Assembly: GCA_039805905.1 (NCBI GenBank)
Contig: JBDIVM010000003.1
Location: 186,001 to 250,000 of the forward strand
Source of the DNA: Thermohalobaculum sp039805905
GTDB lineage: Bacteria; Pseudomonadota; Alphaproteobacteria; Rhodobacterales; Rhodobacteraceae
DNA length: 64,000 bases
Direction of reading: 5' to 3'
Shown: piece after piece, positions 58,609 through 64,000 of the stretch
Position numbering within the stretch: the first letter of the stretch is position 1
Layout of the letters: each line of letters opens with the position of its first letter
Notes under the pieces: model-generated
What the model was told of the DNA's origin: nothing
Databases searched by the model: none
Seen by the model: the letters and a program-made list of their open reading frames with translations, nothing else
Translations under genes and position numbers: made by a program

Positions 58609-59313
58609 ATGCGCGAGATCGTGATGGATACCGAGACGACGGGCCTCGATCCGGACGACGGCCACCGCATCGCCGAGATCGGCGCCATCGAGCTTCTGAA
58701 CCTCTTGCCGACCGGGCGCACCTATCACCAGTACATCAACCCCGAGCGCCCGATGCCGAAGGAAGCCGAGCAGGTGCACGGGCTGAACGATGCTTTCCTC
58801 GCCGACAAGCCGCCATTCGCGCGCATCGCCCCCGCCTTCCTCGAATTCATCGGCGACGCGAGGCTCGTCATCCACAATGCGAGCTTCGACATGGGTATGC
58901 TGAACGCCGAGCTCCTGCGGCTTGGCCGGCCGCGCCTGCCGATGTCGCGCGCGGTCGACACGCTCGAGATCGCGCGCCGGCGTTTCCCCGGGGCGCAGGC
59001 ATCGCTCGATGCGCTGTGCCGCAGGTTCGGGATCGACAATTCCGGCCGGGAGAAGCACGGGGCACTGCTGGACTCGGAGCTTCTCGCGGAAGTCTATCTT
59101 GAACTGATGGGCGGCCGCCAGCAGGGCCTCGCATTCGATCAGGCAGGATCCGCCGGAGCCCCGGGGCAGCCGTCGATGTCCGGCGGTGAGCATCGCGCCC
59201 GGCCGCGCCCCCGGAATCTCGCCCCCCGGATCACCGAGGCCGAGCTCAGCGCCCATGAGGCATCGGTCGCCGAGATCGGCGACCATGCGCTCTGGCTCAA
59301 GTGGCGGCGCTAG
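58609..59313 (+). CDS. dnaQ: DNA polymerase III subunit epsilon
   Basis: This is the 3'-5' proofreading exonuclease of the replicase. The 234-aa DEDDh protein has exo I MDTETTGLD (D7 and E9), exo II HNASFDMGML, and exo III EKHGALLDSELLAEVY with the catalytic His and Asp. A flexible linker and a C-terminal polymerase-binding end follow. The ATG at 58609 has GGAGGGAG upstream. Its place near the predicted origin is typical. It is convergent with gltB, 88 bp away. Confidence 0.95.
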   Translation: MREIVMDTETTGLDPDDGHRIAEIGAIELLNLLPTGRTYHQYINPERPMPKEAEQVHGLNDAFLADKPPFARIAPAFLEFIGDARLVIHNASFDMGMLNAELLRLGRPRLPMSRAVDTLEIARRRFPGAQASLDALCRRFGIDNSGREKHGALLDSELLAEVYLELMGGRQQGLAFDQAGSAGAPGQPSMSGGEHRARPRPRNLAPRITEAELSAHEASVAEIGDHALWLKWRR

Positions 59314-59401
59314 ACGTTTCGCCCGGGCCACCGGGCATGTCGGGCGGCCGGGTGTGCGGCCGTAGCCCTTGCACCGAGGCGCGCGCCGCAGGCGCAAGCG
59401 T

Positions 59402-62400
59402 TCACGCCCGCGCCGCCTCGCCGGAATCCGACAATGGACGCGGCAGGCGGCGGACCATCTCCTTCGGACAGGCCTGCCAGAACCGCGCCACTTCCTCGGA
59501 CCAGTGACGGAGGAGCTCCGTCGCCTGCGGGCTGCCGGTCTGGGCGGCGTGCTCGCGCACGAGATCGAGCAGCTCCTCCTCCCAGAATGCGGCCTCGATC
59601 CGGCCCAGCACCAGCGTGTCCCAGTTCGCCTTGGCCGGCAGGCGCTGCTGCGGGTCGTAGACATAGGCCATGCCCCCGGTCATGCCGGCGCCGAAATTGT
59701 CGCCGACCGGCCCGAGGATCACCGCGACGCCGCCGGTCATGTATTCGCAGCCGTTCGAGCCGCAGCCCTCGATCACCACTCTGGCGCCCGAGTTCCTGAC
59801 GGCGAAGCGCTCGCCGGCCTGGCCGTTGGCGAACAGCTTGCCCGCCGTCGCACCGTAGAGCGCCGTGTTGCCGATGATCGTGTTCTCATGCGGCACCAGC
59901 GGCGAGTTCAGCGGCGGGCGCAACGTGATGACACCCCCCGACAGTCCCTTGCCAACATAGTCGTTGGCATCCCCGAACACCTCCAGCTTCAGTCCCGGCG
60001 CAGCGAAGGCGCCCAGCGACTGGCCGCAGGAGCCGTCGAGCCTGACCGTCAGATGCCCCTCCTGCAGCGCATTGTGCATGCCGAAGCGCCGCACGATGTG
60101 GCTCGAGACCCGGGTGCCGATGGTCCGGAGCGTGTTCTGCACCGTGTAGTCGAGCTGCATCTTCTCGCCGTCCTTGAAGAACGGCCCGGCATCGGCGACG
60201 ATCTGGGCGTCCAGCGTGTCCGGCACCGGGTTGCGCGGCCGCTTGCGGTCGTACCTGATCTCGTCGCCGTCATCGACGCGCACCAGCATCGGGTTCAGGT
60301 CGAGGTCGTCGAGATTCGTCGCACCGCGGCTGACCTGGGTCAGCATGTCGGCCCGGCCCAGGATCTCGTCGATCGAGCGCGCCCCCAGCGAGGCCAGGAT
60401 CTCGCGCACCTCCTGCGCCAGCAGGCTGAACAGGTTCACCACCTTGTCCGCCGTGCCGGTGAACTTCTCGCGGAGCGCCGGATCCTGGGTGCAGACGCCG
60501 ACCGGGCAGGTGTTCGACTGGCACTGGCGCACCATGATGCAGCCCATGGCGATCAGCGCCGCGGTGCCGACGCCGAATTCCTCGGCCCCCATCATCGCGG
60601 CGATCACGATATCGCGCCCGGTCCTGAGCCCGCCATCGGTGCGCAGCGTCACCCGCGAGCGCAGGTCGTTGAGCGAAAGCACCTGATGCGCCTCGGTCAG
60701 CCCCATCTCCCATGGCAGGCCGGCATATTTGATCGAGGTCTGCGGGCTCGCCCCGGTGCCGCCATTGTGGCCCGAGATCAGGATCACGTCGGCCTTCGCC
60801 TTGGCAACGCCCGCAGCGATGGTGCCGACGCCTGACTGCGCCACGAGCTTCACGCAGACCTTGGCGTCGGGGTTGATCTGCTTCAGGTCGTAGATCAGCT
60901 GGGCGAGGTCCTCGATCGAGTAGATGTCGTGGTGCGGCGGCGGCGAGATCAGCGTGACTCCGGGCGTCGAATGCCGGAGCCTCGCGATCATCTCGGTCAC
61001 CTTGAAGCCCGGCAGCTGGCCGCCCTCGCCGGGCTTGGCGCCCTGGGCGATCTTGATCTCCAGCTCCTGGCACTGGTTCAGATACTCCGCAGTCACGCCA
61101 AAACGGCCCGAGGCCACCTGCTTGATCTTCGCCGAGGGATTGTCGCCGTTCGGCTCCGGAAAATAGTGCTTCGGATCCTCGCCGCCCTCGCCGGAATCCG
61201 ACTTGGCGCCGATCCGGTTCATGGCCACGTTCAGCGCCTTGTGTGCTTCCGGGCTCAGCGCGCCGAGCGACATGCCCGGCGTGACGAAGCGCTTGCGGAT
61301 CGAGGTGATCGACTCCACCTCGTCGAGCGGCACCGGGCGGGTTGCCGGCTTGAAGTCCAGGAGGTCGCGCAGGTGGATCGGCTTCTGCGACCGCATCGCC
61401 TCGGAATACCGCTTCCACAGCGCATAGCTCTTCTGGCTGACCGCCGCCTGCATGGCGTGGATCACCTCTGCCCCCCAGGCATGGGCCTCGCCGCTGCGCC
61501 GCGCCTTGTAGATGCCGCCAATCGGCAGCATCTCCGGCCCCGGTTCCCAGGCCCGGGCATGGATTGCGCGGAGCTTCGCCTCGATGCCGGCGACGCCGAT
61601 GCCGGAGATGCGCGACGGCATGCCCGGGAAGAACTCGGCCACGAGTGCGCGGGAAAGCCCCACCGCCTCGAAGTTGCAGCCGCCCCGGTAGGACGAGACC
61701 ACCGAGATGCCCATCTTCGACATGATCTTCAGCAGCCCGTCATTGACCGCCTTGCGGAAATTGGCGATCGCCTGCTCGGCGCCGAGCGGGTCCAGGAGCC
61801 CCCGCTCCACGCGGTCGAGGATCGAATCCTGCGCCAGATACGCATTGACCGTGGTTGCGCCGACACCGATCAGCACCGCATAGTAGTGCGGATCGATGCA
61901 TTCGGCCGAGCGGACGTTCAGCGAGCAGAAGGTCCGGAGGCCCCTGCTCACCAGCCAGCTGTGCGCCGCCGAGGTGGCGAGGATCATCGGCATGGCGACG
62001 TTGCCTGCATCCGCGGTCTCGTCGGTCAGGATGATATGCCCGGCCCCGGCGCGCACCGCCTCCTCGGCGTCGGCGCGCACACGGTTCAGCGCCTGCCGCA
62101 GCGCGCCGTCGCCGCTTCCGGCGGGGAACACGCAGTGGATCACGCGGTGACTGTCGCCGAAGGCCTCGACCAGGCGACGGAACTGCCCGTTCGAGACCAC
62201 CGGGCTCTCCAGCGTGATGATCTCGGTCTGGCTCGAATCCTGGTCCAGCACGTTCTTGAGGTTGCCGAACCGGGTCTTCAGGCTCATCACCCGGCTTTCG
62301 CGCAGGGAATCGATCGGCGGGTTCGTCACCTGGCTGAAGTTCTGCCGGAAGAAGTGGCTGAGCGGCCGGTAGAGGTCCGAGAGCACCGCGACCGGCGTGT

Positions 62401-63940
62401 CGTCGCCCATCGAGCCGACCGCCTCCTTGGCGTCCTCGGCCATCGGATGCAGGATGGTCTCGAGCTCCTCGACCGAATAGCCAGCGGCGATCTGGCGCCG
62501 GCGCAGATCGCCGCCCTTGAACATCCGCCGCTCGGGCTCGCCCTCGATGGCGTCCGAGATCTCGATGATCTTCGCGATCCATTCGGCATAGGGCTGCGCC
62601 GCGGCAAGCTCGTCCTTCAGCTCGGCATCATGCAGCAGCCGTCCCTCCTGCAGGTCGACCGCCAGCATCTGGCCGGGCCCGAGCCGCCCCTTCTCGCGGA
62701 TCGTCGCCTCGTCGGTCGGCACCATGCCGACCTCGGATCCCGCGATCACCAGCCCGTCACCCGTGACCACATAACGCAGCGGCCTGAGCCCGTTGCGGTC
62801 CATGCCGGCGCAGACCCAGCGCCCGTCGGTCATCGCGAGGGCCGCCGGCCCGTCCCAGGGCTCCATCACGGCGTTGGAATAGGCGTACATCGCCCGCCAG
62901 GCGGCCGGCATCGACTCGTCGTTCGACCAGGCCTCCGGCACAAGCATGGTCTTGGCCATCGGCGCGTTCCGCCCTGCGCGCACCATAACCTCGAACACCG
63001 CGTCGAGCGCCGCCGAGTCCGACGAGCCCAGCGGGATGATCGGCTTGATCTCCTCGGCGAGCTCGCCGAGGAAGTTCGAGGCCATGCGGATCTCGTGGCT
63101 CCGCATCCAGTTCCGGTTGCCTTTCAGCGTGTTGATCTCGCCGTTATGCGCCAGCATCCGGAACGGCTGCGCCAGCCACCACTGCGGGAAGGTGTTGGTC
63201 GAGTAGCGCTGGTGGTAGATCGCGAAGGCCGAGACGAAGCGCTCGTCCTTCAGGTCGGGATAGAACTCGGCCACCTGCTCGGCCAGCATCATGCCCTTGT
63301 AGATGATCGACCGGCAGCTGAGCGAGCAGACGTAGAAGCCCTGGATCTGCGCCTGCGCCACGGCCTTCTCGATCCGGCGGCGGATCACGTAGAGCTCGCG
63401 CTCGAAGGTCTCCTCGTCGACGCCCTTGACGTTCGAGATCAGGATCTGCTCGATCGCGGGCCGCGTGGCATTGGCCTTCTCGCCGAGCACCGCGATGTTC
63501 ACCGGCACCTGGCGCCAGCCATAGATGTAGTAGCCAAGCCGCAGCACCTCGGTCTCGACGATGGTGCGGCAGGTCTCCTGCGCGGCGAAGTTGGTGCGTG
63601 GCAGGAACACCTGGCCGACGGCGCAGATCGTGTTGTGGGGCTCGTGGCCGGTGCGCAGGATCTGGTCGCGGAAGAAGCCGAACGGGATCTGGACATGGAT
63701 GCCTGCCCCGTCGCCGGTCTTGCCGTCGGCGTCGACCGCGCCCCGGTGCCAGACTGCCTTCAGCGCGGTGATGCCGTGCACGACCACCTCGCGCCGCGGC
63801 TCGCCGTCGATGGCGGCGACCAGCCCGACCCCGCAGGAGTCGCGCTCCTCCTCCGGCAGGTACATGCCGGTCTCCGCCAGCCGCGCGGCCTCCGCCTCAC
63901 GCGCCTCGGCCCAGCCGGCGTCGATATTCCTGCGGCTCAT
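59402..63940 (-). CDS. gltB: Glutamate synthase (NADPH) large subunit
   Basis: The large subunit makes glutamate from glutamine and 2-oxoglutarate. The 1512-aa protein has a 35-residue propeptide, with Cys36 (DSCGVGL) as the mature N-terminal nucleophile of the glutaminase domain. The central domain and FMN domain (GGEDPKHYFPEP, ISGHNGGTGASP) follow. The 3Fe-4S cysteines are in CIMVRQCQSNTCPVGVC. The C-terminal GXGXG beta-helix domain includes GNTALYGATAGKLFANG. The start at 63940 has GAGGAG upstream. It belongs with glnK-amtB in nitrogen assimilation. Confidence 0.97.
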   Translation of the reverse strand: MSRRNIDAGWAEAREAEAARLAETGMYLPEEERDSCGVGLVAAIDGEPRREVVVHGITALKAVWHRGAVDADGKTGDGAGIHVQIPFGFFRDQILRTGHEPHNTICAVGQVFLPRTNFAAQETCRTIVETEVLRLGYYIYGWRQVPVNIAVLGEKANATRPAIEQILISNVKGVDEETFERELYVIRRRIEKAVAQAQIQGFYVCSLSCRSIIYKGMMLAEQVAEFYPDLKDERFVSAFAIYHQRYSTNTFPQWWLAQPFRMLAHNGEINTLKGNRNWMRSHEIRMASNFLGELAEEIKPIIPLGSSDSAALDAVFEVMVRAGRNAPMAKTMLVPEAWSNDESMPAAWRAMYAYSNAVMEPWDGPAALAMTDGRWVCAGMDRNGLRPLRYVVTGDGLVIAGSEVGMVPTDEATIREKGRLGPGQMLAVDLQEGRLLHDAELKDELAAAQPYAEWIAKIIEISDAIEGEPERRMFKGGDLRRRQIAAGYSVEELETILHPMAEDAKEAVGSMGDDTPVAVLSDLYRPLSHFFRQNFSQVTNPPIDSLRESRVMSLKTRFGNLKNVLDQDSSQTEIITLESPVVSNGQFRRLVEAFGDSHRVIHCVFPAGSGDGALRQALNRVRADAEEAVRAGAGHIILTDETADAGNVAMPMILATSAAHSWLVSRGLRTFCSLNVRSAECIDPHYYAVLIGVGATTVNAYLAQDSILDRVERGLLDPLGAEQAIANFRKAVNDGLLKIMSKMGISVVSSYRGGCNFEAVGLSRALVAEFFPGMPSRISGIGVAGIEAKLRAIHARAWEPGPEMLPIGGIYKARRSGEAHAWGAEVIHAMQAAVSQKSYALWKRYSEAMRSQKPIHLRDLLDFKPATRPVPLDEVESITSIRKRFVTPGMSLGALSPEAHKALNVAMNRIGAKSDSGEGGEDPKHYFPEPNGDNPSAKIKQVASGRFGVTAEYLNQCQELEIKIAQGAKPGEGGQLPGFKVTEMIARLRHSTPGVTLISPPPHHDIYSIEDLAQLIYDLKQINPDAKVCVKLVAQSGVGTIAAGVAKAKADVILISGHNGGTGASPQTSIKYAGLPWEMGLTEAHQVLSLNDLRSRVTLRTDGGLRTGRDIVIAAMMGAEEFGVGTAALIAMGCIMVRQCQSNTCPVGVCTQDPALREKFTGTADKVVNLFSLLAQEVREILASLGARSIDEILGRADMLTQVSRGATNLDDLDLNPMLVRVDDGDEIRYDRKRPRNPVPDTLDAQIVADAGPFFKDGEKMQLDYTVQNTLRTIGTRVSSHIVRRFGMHNALQEGHLTVRLDGSCGQSLGAFAAPGLKLEVFGDANDYVGKGLSGGVITLRPPLNSPLVPHENTIIGNTALYGATAGKLFANGQAGERFAVRNSGARVVIEGCGSNGCEYMTGGVAVILGPVGDNFGAGMTGGMAYVYDPQQRLPAKANWDTLVLGRIEAAFWEEELLDLVREHAAQTGSPQATELLRHWSEEVARFWQACPKEMVRRLPRPLSDSGEAARA

Positions 63941-63944
63941 CGGA

Positions 63945-64000
63945 TCACTCCTCGCGGCTATTGCGCACGGCGCCCTCACGGGCACCGGGGCGGTAGAACG
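63945..64000 (-). CDS. Possible C-terminus of a gene upstream of gltB (cut by window end)
   Basis: On the minus strand the last bases read FYRPGAREGAVRNSREE and a TGA that lies 4 nt before the gltB start codon, with the gltB ribosome binding site inside it. This is the layout of a coupled upstream gene. Only 18 codons are visible and no family can be named. Confidence 0.3.
   Translation of the reverse strand, partial: FYRPGAREGAVRNSREE

Overview
The window is a 64 kb piece of an alphaproteobacterial chromosome, most likely from the order Rhodobacterales (Rhodobacter/Roseobacter relatives). The evidence is the high GC content, an atpI-atpB-atpE-atpX-atpF operon with duplicated b subunits, the dapA/slt divergon, the divergent ccr/ecm pair of the ethylmalonyl-CoA pathway, the rho-mnmE-mnmG-rsmG-parA-parB block, and the DUF3576-leuS-lptE-holA run. 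No transposase, integrase, rRNA operon or CRISPR array was seen. One tRNA gene (Ala, GGC anticodon) is present.

Layout. 1-2466: F0 part of the ATP synthase. 2575-6245 (minus): dapA, smpB, a GNAT acetyltransferase, an AhpD-like protein and an OmpA-domain protein. 6656-12371: lytic transglycosylase, MFS exporter, haloacid dehalogenase, threonine-dehydratase-like enzyme and acyl-CoA thioesterase. 12388-13286: two tandem cold-shock genes, each with its own promoter, conserved leader and terminator. 13346-16972: parC, an SDR oxidoreductase and a DUF2799 lipoprotein. 17013-21155: trxB, an ELM1-like protein, an Lrp regulator, a lipoprotein behind a long structured leader, and an OsmC protein. 21165-24727: ccr and ecm, divergent around two palindromes. 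24728-25990: an AT-rich accessory patch with a HEPN-type protein. 26003-34326: Gre factor, hydrolase, peptidase, radC, tRNA-Ala, FYDLN-acid protein, phaZ, YgjP-like protease, DUF1330 and a class A penicillin-binding protein. 34554-36288: sigma-54 promoter, glnK and amtB. 36397-41901 (minus): porin, four tandem sulfotransferases in B-A-B-A order, then yggS. 42301-47170: DUF3576, leuS, lptE, holA. 47238-55875 (minus): hemE, hemJ, rho, mnmE, mnmG, rsmG, parA, parB. 56521-59313: maf, aroE, coaE, dnaQ. 59402-63940 (minus): gltB.

The 47-59 kb segment looks like the chromosome origin and partition region. ParA and ParB are encoded next to two perfect 16-bp parS palindromes, one inside rsmG and one at the mnmG start. 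The 645-bp gap between hemE and maf matches the place where oriC lies in several alphaproteobacteria. glnK, amtB and gltB serve nitrogen sensing and assimilation. ccr, ecm and phaZ serve acetyl-CoA assimilation and polyhydroxybutyrate turnover.

The most unusual items are the duplicated cold-shock units with conserved leaders of about 112 nt, the alternating sulfotransferase array, the palindromes between ccr and ecm, the structured leader at 19.8-20.2 kb, and the AT-rich patch carrying an RNxxxH HEPN protein. No clearly new multi-gene system was found.
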